This document shows positions 1 through 6,080 of a stretch of DNA of 9,511 bases, one piece after another. Positions within the stretch are counted from its first letter, which is position 1. Every line of letters begins with the position of its first letter. Made by a program: the position numbers and the translations under genes. Source of the DNA: an uncultured Mailhella sp. (GTDB taxonomy: Bacteria > Desulfobacterota > Desulfovibrionia > Desulfovibrionales > Desulfovibrionaceae); assembly GCA_948482415.1 (NCBI GenBank), contig CAOMFZ010000082.1, forward strand, positions 1-9,511, in the 5' to 3' direction. The notes beneath the pieces were generated by a model. That model had not been told where the DNA came from. It saw nothing but the letters and a program-made list of their open reading frames with translations, and ran no database searches.

Positions 1-69
1 AATCATTTCCCCCAAAGAAAATAAAAATTACGAATGTTATGCGGAAATGCTCTAATATAAACAATTAGC

Positions 70-100
70 AAAAAGAGCCTGAAATTCAGGCTCTTTTTTA
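70..100. terminator. Bidirectional rho-independent terminator
   Basis: A perfect 13-bp stem has arms at 70-82 and 86-98 with a three-base loop. The outer five pairs are A:T, so each strand's transcript ends in a run of U, and a further T follows at 99 on the plus strand. It can serve a plus-strand gene ending left of the window and also the minus-strand nuclease/small-ORF transcript coming from the right. Confidence 0.85.
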
Positions 101-132
101 TTTAACCAGAACATCTTTGCAAGAATTTTTTA

Positions 133-171
133 TGCAGGGGAAAAACTTTTACAAAAGTTTCTTCCCCTGCA
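133..171. repeat. Long near-perfect hairpin
   Basis: The left arm (133-150) begins TGCAGGGGAA and ends AAACTTTT; the right arm (153-171) is its reverse complement except for one unpaired C at 161. This gives an 18-bp stem with a nominal two-base loop. No T-run follows on either strand, so it is not a standard terminator. Part of the inner arm recurs imperfectly just downstream (about 175-189, CTTTACAAAACTTTT). I recall similar GC-clamped, AAAGTTT-centred hairpins between Desulfovibrio genes, so it may belong to a dispersed repeat family; that is recollection, not a search. Confidence 0.7.
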
Positions 172-271
172 CCCCTTTACAAAACTTTTTAAGCTTTATA
201 ATCTGAATGTTATCTGGAAATGTTCAAATGTAATTTACGATAAATAAAATTAATACAATCTCGCAAATATC

Positions 272-403
272 CTACCAAATAACTTCTTTCTCCTTAATAC
301 ATTCTTCCTCTGGAGTATTTAAACCCTCAATAATTTTTTCTTCCATGCCGGGAATAGATTGCAAATATTCTGTTTCCGACATTTTTGTATATTCTTCATT
401 CAT
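272..403 (-). CDS. Small protein resembling the C-terminal tail of a Phd/YefM-type antitoxin
   Basis: This minus-strand frame of 43 codons runs from ATG (401-403) to TAG (272-274). A stop codon lies one codon upstream of the ATG, so it cannot be longer. It is acidic and reads ETEYLQSIPGMEEKIIEGL, followed by a NTPEEEC motif and a terminal Trp. From memory, the pattern 'YL-SIPGM-x-SI-x-EG-x-NTP-x-E-x-C' ending in Trp is the C-terminal, toxin-embracing half of many short type II antitoxins of the Phd/YefM group. The N-terminal DNA-binding half is missing, and no RelE/ParE-like toxin frame is visible in the 271 bases downstream. The frame starts 21 bases after the nuclease stop codon and has only a weak GGGA-type ribosome binding site. 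It may be a decayed antitoxin, an orphan short antitoxin, or chance. Translation is unproven. Confidence 0.5.
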   Translation of the reverse strand: MNEEYTKMSETEYLQSIPGMEEKIIEGLNTPEEECIKEKEVIW

Positions 404-424
404 AATCTATCCCAAATTTAATTT

Positions 425-997
425 CTATTTCTTATGGTGTTTATAATCCCAGGGGGTAATAGGATTTTCTTCCTGCCATAAGCCTTGGCGGGAATTTTTT
501 GCTTCGTCCTGCACGCTTTGCCAGCCCACGCAAAGAATAACATCATCGCAAAATCTTGGATACACCCAGGCAAAGCCGTTTCTGATTAAATCCTCCTGCA
601 CGGCAATACCATTTTCGTCATATAATACAGCAACATAGCGGTTATATTTATCCTTATAGTGCACATCAAGCGTATATAAAGAATTTTCTGTCAAATCCTC
701 TAAAAAAGCCCGTGCCGTATTGGCAAAATGCTGCCCTTTTTCCGGTGCGTCAATGCCATATAAACGGAGCTTAATTCTCTCTCCATTCTTGCCCATAACA
801 TCAAGACTGTCACCATCATACACAGTGACAACTTTGACCTTGTTTTTCTGCACCAGACTTTTTTCTTCTGAAAAAAGTTCCGTTTCCAAATCCCGGCTTT
901 CGCTTTCGCCCTTATCTGCAAATAAAATAAGCGCAGTTCCAAAAATCACCGGAAAAAGAAAAGAAATATATTTCAATATGTTCCTAATCCTGCACAT
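425..997 (-). CDS. Exported or membrane-anchored thermonuclease-family (SNase) nuclease
   Basis: This 190-residue protein is a staphylococcal-nuclease-like phosphodiesterase, a family that cleaves DNA or RNA with Ca2+. Residues 7-27 form a hydrophobic signal or anchor segment after a basic start; residues 28-52 are a charged linker; the SNase domain spans about 53-176. The catalytic set is complete by alignment with the family: DGD at 61-63, Arg78, Asp83 and Glu86 in RLYGIDAPE, and Arg120 in YNRY. Two cysteines (150, 156) followed by W159 and a GLW motif (172-174) match the common exported subgroup and could form a disulfide outside the cytoplasm. An in-frame TTG at 1007-1009 would add four residues, but GAGG (minus strand, 1004-1007) overlaps it and stands six bases before the ATG at 995-997, so I choose the ATG. 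The gene is divergent from the transporter operon. Its role could be nucleic-acid scavenging or defence against extracellular DNA; the sequence does not say which. Confidence 0.88.
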   Translation of the reverse strand: MCRIRNILKYISFLFPVIFGTALILFADKGESESRDLETELFSEEKSLVQKNKVKVVTVYDGDSLDVMGKNGERIKLRLYGIDAPEKGQHFANTARAFLEDLTENSLYTLDVHYKDKYNRYVAVLYDENGIAVQEDLIRNGFAWVYPRFCDDVILCVGWQSVQDEAKNSRQGLWQEENPITPWDYKHHKK

Positions 998-1051
998 AAA
1001 ATACCTCAAAAAATTTTTTGTACCTTATCCTTATTTGACAAAATAAACAAG

Positions 1052-1080
1052 TTGCAATTTTTCATAGTTTACTATATAAT
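1052..1080 (+). promoter_or_regulatory. Sigma70-type promoter of the amino acid transporter operon
   Basis: TTGCAA (1052-1057) and a perfect TATAAT (1075-1080) are separated by 17 bases. The predicted transcription start is near 1087, which leaves a leader of about 70 bases before the binding-protein gene. TTGCAA is its own reverse complement, so it could also serve as a weak -35 element for the divergent nuclease, although I see only poor -10 candidates on that strand. Confidence 0.65.
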
Positions 1081-1089
1081 AATAGCGAT

Positions 1090-1111
1090 TTGAAATTATT
1101 GACAATTTCAA
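1090..1111. promoter_or_regulatory. Inverted repeat at the predicted transcription start (operator or 5' hairpin)
   Basis: TTGAAATT (1090-1097) and AATTTCAA (1104-1111) are perfect inverted arms around the six bases ATTGAC. With one bulged T, the symmetry extends outward by GAT/ATC. The repeat begins about three bases after the predicted start site, so it could be a repressor operator or a stabilising hairpin at the mRNA 5' end. No particular regulator is identified. Confidence 0.5.
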
Positions 1112-1157
1112 TCAAGGTATGTGAACTTCCCATTAATTTTTTAACGCAGGAGCTATT

Positions 1158-1901
1158 ATGAAACGCTTTTATGCTTTGGTTGTAACCTTTTTAGTTTTGG
1201 CTTTAGCACCTTTTGCTCAGGCTAAAACCTACATTAACGGCATTGACGCCAACTATCCTCCTTTCTCCTTTATCGATGAGCAAGGAAATTCTACCGGTTT
1301 TGACATTGAATCCATGAACTGGATTGCAAAAAAAATGGGATTTGAAGTTCAGCATACTCCAATTAACTGGGACGGTATTATTCCTGCTCTGCAAGCCAAA
1401 AAAATTGATATGATTTGTTCCGGTATGAGCATTTCCGAAGAAAGAAAACAAGCTGTTAATTTCTCAACTCCATACCACTCCATTAAAAAATATATTGCTG
1501 TAAAAAACGATTCAAACCTTACTGTTGAAGAGCTTTTTAAAGGCAAATTCACCCTTGGCGTACAGCGCGGCACCAACGAACACGACCTTTTGCAGTCCCG
1601 CATTGACAATGAAAAATTAGACATCACCTTACGTCTTTATGATTCTCCTCCAATGAGCGTTGAAGACCTTTTAAACGGACGTGTTGACGCCATTGCCATT
1701 GACTCAGCTCCGGCTAAAGACGCTATCAAAAACGGCAAAGCTATCAAAGTTGTCGGAGAATATGCTCCAGGCGATGATTTTGGCGTAGCAGTCAACAAAG
1801 ATAACGAAGAACTTTTGAAGCTCATCAATGAAGGCTATGAACTTTTGAAGAAAGACCCGTATTGGGAAGAATTACACGCTAAATATTTAAGCAATCACTA
1901 A
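1158..1901 (+). CDS. Amino acid ABC transporter, periplasmic substrate-binding protein
   Basis: This 247-residue solute-binding protein of family 3 (SBP_bac_3 fold) captures a polar amino acid in the periplasm and delivers it to the membrane permeases. Residues 1-22 are a typical signal peptide ending AQA, with cleavage probable before Lys23. There is no lipobox, so the protein should be soluble. Family ligand contacts are present: Arg96 in SISEERK (pairs with the ligand carboxylate in HisJ-type proteins), Thr139 in QRGTN, and Asp182 in VDAIAIDS (pairs with the amino group). GFDIE (48-52) and the C-terminal DPYW (233-236) are also typical. AGGAG (1148-1152) stands five bases before the ATG. 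It is the first gene of the operon. The ligand (for example Gln, His, Arg or Cys) cannot be told from the sequence, so no gene symbol is given. Confidence 0.93.
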   Translation: MKRFYALVVTFLVLALAPFAQAKTYINGIDANYPPFSFIDEQGNSTGFDIESMNWIAKKMGFEVQHTPINWDGIIPALQAKKIDMICSGMSISEERKQAVNFSTPYHSIKKYIAVKNDSNLTVEELFKGKFTLGVQRGTNEHDLLQSRIDNEKLDITLRLYDSPPMSVEDLLNGRVDAIAIDSAPAKDAIKNGKAIKVVGEYAPGDDFGVAVNKDNEELLKLINEGYELLKKDPYWEELHAKYLSNH

Positions 1902-1910
1902 AACTTTCTT

Positions 1911-1938
1911 TGGGCGTACCTCATCACAGGTACGCCCA
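1911..1938 (+). repeat. Stable intercistronic hairpin after the binding-protein gene
   Basis: A perfect 11-bp GC-rich stem (arms TGGGCGTACCT at 1911-1921 and its complement at 1928-1938) has a six-base loop and starts nine bases after the stop codon. It is not followed by T residues, so it is more likely an mRNA 3'-end stabiliser than a terminator. Such elements are common after the binding-protein gene of ABC import operons, where that protein is needed in excess. Confidence 0.75.
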
Positions 1939-1946
1939 TACCATGA

Positions 1947-1977
1947 GCAAAAAGTTATTTTTTGCCCTTTTTATTTT
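1947..1977 (+). terminator. Weak terminator-like hairpin between binding protein and permease
   Basis: GCAAAAA (1947-1953) pairs with TTTTTGC (1959-1965) around a five-base loop, followed by the T-rich stretch 1966-1977. The seven-pair, AT-rich stem would terminate only in part, giving reduced transcription of the downstream permease and ATPase genes. The first permease starts 18 bases further on, and I see no separate promoter for it. Confidence 0.4.
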
Positions 1978-1995
1978 AATATTACCGGGAAAATC

Positions 1996-2667
1996 GTGGA
2001 AACCTTAAAAACTATTATTATCAATTTGCCCTATATTCTTGAGGGTACCTATATTACTGTTTTGCTTGTTGTGGGGGCGCTCAGTCTTGGCTTTTGCCTT
2101 GGCGTTCCGCTTGCTATTATGCAGGTCTATGGCAATGGCGCCATTCGCCGCATGGTCGGCTTATATGTATGGTTTTTCCGCGGTGTTCCTATTTTATTGC
2201 TGCTTTTCCTTTTTTATTTCGGCTTATTTAATGTTATTGGCTTGAATTTAGACGCCCTCACGGCGTCCGGGCTTGTACTGGGGCTGGCTAGTTCTGCCTA
2301 TCAGTCTCAAATTTTCCGCGGTTCCATTCAATCCCTGCCCATGGGACAATTCAAAGCAGGTTCTGCTCTCGGCATGACCAATGCACAAATCATCAAAAAT
2401 ATTATTCTTCCTCAAGCCCTGCGCCTTTCCATTCCCGGCTGGTCCAATGAATTTTCTATTTTACTCAAGGACTCTGCCCTTTGTTTTGCTGTCGGCGCTT
2501 CAGAAATTATGGCAAGAGCCCATTTTGTTGCTTCCCGTACCTATGAATATTTGCCTCTTTATATTACAGCAGGCTTTTTATATTTTCTTATCACGCTTGT
2601 GGGAATACGGATTTTACGCCATGTGGAACGTAAATTTGCTATTCCCGGCTATACGCTTTCCGTATAA
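1996..2667 (+). CDS. Amino acid ABC transporter permease (first of two)
   Basis: This 223-residue inner-membrane subunit belongs to the HisM/GlnP group of polar amino acid importers. About five hydrophobic segments are visible (roughly 12-42, 56-82, 86-104, 155-172, 186-207). The cytoplasmic EAA-type loop that docks on the ATPase lies at about 112-142, with the conserved G-ALGM pattern (GSALGMTNAQI at 122-132) and the LPQALR-x-x-IP motif (138-147). FRGVP (61-65) is a further family hallmark. The start is GTG, with GGGA (1987-1990) five bases upstream; no better start is available. It probably pairs with the second permease (3458-4147) as a heterodimer, since the ATPase gene lies between them. 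Confidence 0.92.
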   Translation: METLKTIIINLPYILEGTYITVLLVVGALSLGFCLGVPLAIMQVYGNGAIRRMVGLYVWFFRGVPILLLLFLFYFGLFNVIGLNLDALTASGLVLGLASSAYQSQIFRGSIQSLPMGQFKAGSALGMTNAQIIKNIILPQALRLSIPGWSNEFSILLKDSALCFAVGASEIMARAHFVASRTYEYLPLYITAGFLYFLITLVGIRILRHVERKFAIPGYTLSV

Positions 2668-2693
2668 TTTCCGTACATTCCAAGGATAAATTT

Positions 2694-3455
2694 ATGACAG
2701 CTCTTTTAAGTGTAAAGAATATTTCACTCACTCTGGGAAACAGAAAAATTTTGGATACTGTTTCCCTTGATATACATGCCGGAGAACTCAAAGTTCTCAT
2801 TGGTCCTTCCGGGGCAGGGAAAAGTACGCTTTTGCAGTGTATCAATTACCTTATTCCGCCTGACGAGGGTGAAATTTATCTTGAAGGCAAGAAAATTAAT
2901 GGGCAAAGCAATGCAGAACTTTGCCATTTGCGCCAAAATGTAGGCATGATCTTTCAGGATTTCAATTTATTTGACCACTTAACTGCCCTTGATAATATTT
3001 GTTTGGCTCTTGTCAAAGTACATAAACTTTCCAAGGCAGAAGCACAAAAACGAGCAAGAAAAGAATTGGAACGAGTAGGACTTGCCAACCGTGCAGGACT
3101 CTACCCTGCCCAGCTTTCCGGCGGACAAAAACAGCGTGTTGCCATTGCCAGAGCGCTAGCCATGGATCCCAAAATTCTTTTACTTGACGAACCGACATCT
3201 GCCCTTGACCCGGAACTTGTGGGTGAAGTAATGGCTGTTATCCAAGACCTTGCCCATGGAGGCATGCCCATGATTATGGCAACTCACCAAATGGATTTTG
3301 TGCGCTCCCTTGCTACCGAAGTTTTATTCATGGAACATGGCGTTATTATTGAAAAAGACACACCAAAAGTGCTCCTTGCCGAGGGGGCAAAAACCCGTAC
3401 TCTTGATTTTTGCTCCAAACTTCATATCATTACCAACACAAGTAATGAGGAATAA
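2694..3455 (+). CDS. Amino acid ABC transporter ATP-binding protein
   Basis: This 253-residue cytoplasmic ATPase energises the importer. All nucleotide-binding motifs are intact: Walker A GPSGAGKS (37-44), Q-loop Gln88 in FQDFNLF, signature LSGGQ (141-145), Walker B ILLLDE (161-166), D-loop SALD (169-172) and the switch His198. The family usually has VTHE at the switch; here it is ATHQ, which keeps the histidine. FNLFDHLTALDN is typical of the GlnQ/HisP subgroup. AAGGA (2682-2686) stands seven bases before the ATG, and the gap from the first permease is 26 bases. The last 15 or so residues are polar and may be a dispensable tail. Only two bases separate its stop from the next start, so expression of the two is coupled. 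Confidence 0.95.
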   Translation: MTALLSVKNISLTLGNRKILDTVSLDIHAGELKVLIGPSGAGKSTLLQCINYLIPPDEGEIYLEGKKINGQSNAELCHLRQNVGMIFQDFNLFDHLTALDNICLALVKVHKLSKAEAQKRARKELERVGLANRAGLYPAQLSGGQKQRVAIARALAMDPKILLLDEPTSALDPELVGEVMAVIQDLAHGGMPMIMATHQMDFVRSLATEVLFMEHGVIIEKDTPKVLLAEGAKTRTLDFCSKLHIITNTSNEE

Positions 3456-3457
3456 CC

Positions 3458-4147
3458 ATGGAATTTACCGATTTAGCATTTTATTTGGAACGTGTAATCC
3501 CCAAATTAAATAAAGGACTTATCGAAAGTCTGTGGCTGATTATTCCTGCTGCGCTTGTGGGCGGAGCTTTTGGCATTTTTATGGGTGTTCTGCGTGTTTT
3601 CGGAACAAAATGGATAAAAAAAATTGCTGACACCTTTGTTGCCGTTATCCGCGGTGTCCCTTTGACTATTCAGCTCATGATTTTATATTTCGGCTTGCCG
3701 TATCTTCCTGTTGTCAAAATATATTTAGACCCCTATCAGGCGGCACTGCTTGGCTTTATTTTCTGTACGGGCGCGTATCAGTCCGAATATATCCGCGGAG
3801 CACTTCTTTCCATAAAGCAGGGACAAATCAAGGCAGGGCAAGCCCTTGGCATGACAAAATTTCAAATTATCTGGTCAATTATCATTCCGCAGGCCTTCAG
3901 GAAAGCCATTCCCGGCTGCGGCAATGAAATCATTTACCTCATAAAATACAGCTCCCTTGCCTATATTGTCACCCACATCGAATTGACAGGCGAAGCAAAA
4001 ATTTTGGTTTCAAGAACGTTCAGACCAACAGAAATTTATTTGATAGCTGGCTGTTATTATTTATTTTTAGTCACTTTGGCAACATGGATACTTCATGCAC
4101 TGGAGCGCAAGCTCTACATACCCGGCTTTGGTAAAGCCAATTCATAA
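3458..4147 (+). CDS. Amino acid ABC transporter permease (second of two)
   Basis: This 229-residue inner-membrane permease is a paralogue of the first one and of the same HisM/GlnP group. Hydrophobic segments lie near 23-47, 58-82, 92-108, 158-173 and 190-212. IRGVPLTIQ (64-72) and the EAA-type loop GQALGMTKFQI (127-137) with IPQAFRKAIPG (143-153) are intact. Its start lies two bases after the ATPase stop, and the GAGG in the last ATPase codons serves as its ribosome binding site. The two permeases differ in sequence, which fits a heterodimer rather than a recent duplication. The gene directly precedes lepA, with a six-base gap. Confidence 0.92.
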   Translation: MEFTDLAFYLERVIPKLNKGLIESLWLIIPAALVGGAFGIFMGVLRVFGTKWIKKIADTFVAVIRGVPLTIQLMILYFGLPYLPVVKIYLDPYQAALLGFIFCTGAYQSEYIRGALLSIKQGQIKAGQALGMTKFQIIWSIIIPQAFRKAIPGCGNEIIYLIKYSSLAYIVTHIELTGEAKILVSRTFRPTEIYLIAGCYYLFLVTLATWILHALERKLYIPGFGKANS

Positions 4148-4153
4148 CAAACT

Positions 4154-5968
4154 ATGGCAAATTCAAATTTAGATCATATCAGAAACTTCTCTATTATTGC
4201 CCACATTGACCACGGTAAATCTACCCTTGCAGACAGAATTTTAGAATTTACCAACCTCGTCAGCGACCGTGAAAAAAAGGACCAATACCTTGATAATATG
4301 GACATCGAACGGGAACGCGGCATCACCATTAAAGCCCAGACTGTTCGCATTCCCTATACAGATAAAAACGGCAAAAACTATATTTTAAACCTCATCGATA
4401 CCCCCGGACACGTTGACTTTAACTATGAAGTTTCCCGTTCCCTTGCTGCCTGCGACGGCGCTTTGCTGGTTGTTGACGCAACACAAGGCGTGGAAGCGCA
4501 GACGCTTGCCAATGTTTATCTGGCACTTGACCACAATCATGAAATTGTGCCTGTGCTCAATAAAATTGACTTGCCAAGCGCTGATGTGGAACGTGTTGCC
4601 CATGAAATTGAAGAAAGCATCGGGCTGGACTGTACGGACGCCGTGCCTGTTTCCGCGAAAACAGGACTCAATATTGATAAGGTTTTAGAAGCCATTGTAG
4701 AACGTTTGCCTGCGCCAAAAGGTGATTTGGATGCGCCTTTAAAAGCCCTTATTTTTGACTCCTGGTATGATTCCTATCAAGGTGTTGTTATTCTTTTCAG
4801 AATTATAGACGGTAAAATCAAAAAAGGCGACATGATTCGTCTTATGGCAACAGGCAAGGAATACGAAGTTATCCGCTTAGGGGTATTTTCTCCTACTGCC
4901 CGTGACATGAAAGAACTGGGTGCCGGCGAAGTAGGCTTTTTATGCGGCAATATCAAGGAACTGGGCGATGCGCGCGTGGGTGATACCATTACCCTTGCAA
5001 GCAACCCCGCCAATGAGCCTGTTCCGGGATTTAAAGAAGTACAATCCATGGTTTTTTGCGGACTTTATCCAACCGATTCAGCTGATTATGAAAATCTGAA
5101 AACTGCTCTTGAAAAATTACAGCTCAATGATGCTGCCTTTAGTTTTGAGCCGGAAACTTCCCAGGCTCTTGGCTTTGGCTTCCGCTGTGGTTTCCTTGGA
5201 CTTCTGCACATGGAAATTATTCAGGAACGCCTTGAACGGGAATTTCAAGTGGAACTTATTGCCACGGCGCCTTCTGTTATTTATAAGGTGTTAACTACTG
5301 ACGGAAAAGAATTATCCATTGATAACCCTTCAAAACTTCCTGATGCGGCTAAAATTGATACACTTTATGAGCCCTATGTCAAAATGGATATCCATGTACC
5401 CCAGGAATATGTGGGCAATGTCTTCAAACTTTGTGAAGAAAAACGCGGTATTCAAAAGAATATGGGCTATTTAACGTCTTCACGCGTGATTATTACCTAT
5501 GAACTGCCCTTTGCCGAAATTGTCTATGATTTCTTTGACCGGCTCAAATCCGGCACAAAAGGGTATGCCTCCATGGATTATGAGCCCATTGATTACCGTG
5601 CCTCCAATCTTGTCAAGCTGGATATTATGCTCAACGGCGACCCTGTTGACGCGCTCGCCGTTATTGTGCACAAAGACAAAGCCTATTACTACGGCAGAAA
5701 TTTGGCATTGAAGCTCAAACGTACCATTCCGCGCCAACTCTTTGAAGTTGCCATTCAAGCTGCCATTGGTCAAAAAATTATTGCCCGCGAAACAGTTTCC
5801 GCTTTCCGCAAAAACGTGACTGCAAAATGCTACGGCGGTGACATCACCCGTAAACGCAAACTTCTTGAAAAGCAAAAAGAAGGCAAAAAACGCATGAAAC
5901 GCATGGGCAATGTGGAACTTCCGCAGGAAGCATTCCTGGCTGCTCTTTCTGTTGATGATGAAAATTAA
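4154..5968 (+). CDS. lepA: Elongation factor 4 (translational GTPase LepA)
   Basis: This 604-residue protein matches the usual LepA length (about 600). It binds ribosomes and hydrolyses GTP; it has been linked to back-translocation and to 30S subunit biogenesis. G-domain motifs are complete: G1 AHIDHGKST (16-24), G2 region ERERGIT (52-58), G3 DTPGH (82-86), G4 NKID (136-139) and G5 SAK (167-169). The EF-G-like domains follow, including the strongly conserved block around FRCGFLGLLHMEI, and then the LepA-specific C-terminal domain with AVGR-type basic residues replaced by its usual Lys/Arg-rich end (GDITRKRKLLEKQKEGKKR). The start lies six bases after the permease stop, and no Shine-Dalgarno sequence is visible in the 20 bases before it, so translation is probably coupled to the permease. 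A terminator-like hairpin follows three bases after its stop. Confidence 0.98.
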   Translation: MANSNLDHIRNFSIIAHIDHGKSTLADRILEFTNLVSDREKKDQYLDNMDIERERGITIKAQTVRIPYTDKNGKNYILNLIDTPGHVDFNYEVSRSLAACDGALLVVDATQGVEAQTLANVYLALDHNHEIVPVLNKIDLPSADVERVAHEIEESIGLDCTDAVPVSAKTGLNIDKVLEAIVERLPAPKGDLDAPLKALIFDSWYDSYQGVVILFRIIDGKIKKGDMIRLMATGKEYEVIRLGVFSPTARDMKELGAGEVGFLCGNIKELGDARVGDTITLASNPANEPVPGFKEVQSMVFCGLYPTDSADYENLKTALEKLQLNDAAFSFEPETSQALGFGFRCGFLGLLHMEIIQERLEREFQVELIATAPSVIYKVLTTDGKELSIDNPSKLPDAAKIDTLYEPYVKMDIHVPQEYVGNVFKLCEEKRGIQKNMGYLTSSRVIITYELPFAEIVYDFFDRLKSGTKGYASMDYEPIDYRASNLVKLDIMLNGDPVDALAVIVHKDKAYYYGRNLALKLKRTIPRQLFEVAIQAAIGQKIIARETVSAFRKNVTAKCYGGDITRKRKLLEKQKEGKKRMKRMGNVELPQEAFLAALSVDDEN

Positions 5969-5970
5969 TT

Positions 5971-6000
5971 AAAAAGCAAAATTTTTGCTTGCTTTTTATT
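5971..6000 (+). terminator. Terminator-like hairpin after lepA
   Basis: AAAAAGCAA (5971-5979) pairs with TTGCTTTTT (5989-5997), a nine-pair stem that ends in a T-run. A second, mutually exclusive perfect stem of eight pairs exists at 5974-5990 (AAGCAAAA around a single T). Either way this probably ends the transporter-lepA transcript. The stem is AT-rich, so some readthrough into rpmI is possible. Confidence 0.6.
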
Positions 6001-6028
6001 AAAAAAAATGCAAAATAACTTTCTCAAC

Positions 6029-6054
6029 ATTGTATGCGTACAATTTCTGTATGC
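6029..6054 (+). promoter_or_regulatory. Candidate promoter/operator region of rpmI
   Basis: ATTGTA (6029-6034) and TACAAT (6039-6044) are inverted arms around TGCG; TACAAT could be a -10 hexamer, but no convincing -35 lies 16-18 bases upstream. TGTATGC occurs twice (6031-6037 and 6048-6054). A promoter is expected here because the lepA hairpin precedes it and the ribosomal protein genes must be strongly transcribed. The exact site is uncertain. Confidence 0.3.
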
Positions 6055-6080
6055 AAGAATTAAGGAAAGGAGAGAAACTC

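Larger units (their letters stand above)
32..233. repeat. Imperfect 29-bp direct repeat pair (32-60 and 205-233)
   Basis: Two copies of a block starting GAATGTTAT, then two variable bases, then GGAAATG, then TC-AAT-TAA with single differences lie at 32-60 and 205-233. By eye 24 of 29 positions agree. The terminator at 70-100 and the hairpin at 133-171 lie between them. The pair could be two members of an interspersed intergenic repeat family, or a duplicated gene end; the window cannot decide. I see no third copy in the window. Confidence 0.55.

Noticed and set aside
2..55. Possible C-terminal tail of a plus-strand gene ending TAA at 53-55, just before the terminator
   Set aside because: A second frame is also open to a TAG at 66-68, so the short stretch does not single out one coding frame, and the same bases are part of a direct repeat.
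998..1009. TTG start giving the nuclease four more residues
   Set aside because: The TTG overlaps the GAGG ribosome binding site that serves the ATG at 995-997.
720..1046. Plus-strand 108-codon frame opposite the nuclease
   Set aside because: It is antisense to a well-supported gene, has no recognisable domain and no ribosome binding site of note.
1099..1127. TTGACA at 1099-1104 as a second -35 element for the transporter operon
   Set aside because: No acceptable -10 hexamer lies 16-18 bases downstream, and the bases are the centre of the inverted repeat.
5480..5875. Minus-strand 131-codon frame opposite lepA
   Set aside because: It is a shadow of the conserved LepA C-terminal coding sequence without a recognisable domain.
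6030..6080. N-terminal extension of rpmI from a TTG
   Set aside because: bL35 proteins begin MPK, the strong AGGAG lies inside the extension, and the family length is 65 residues.
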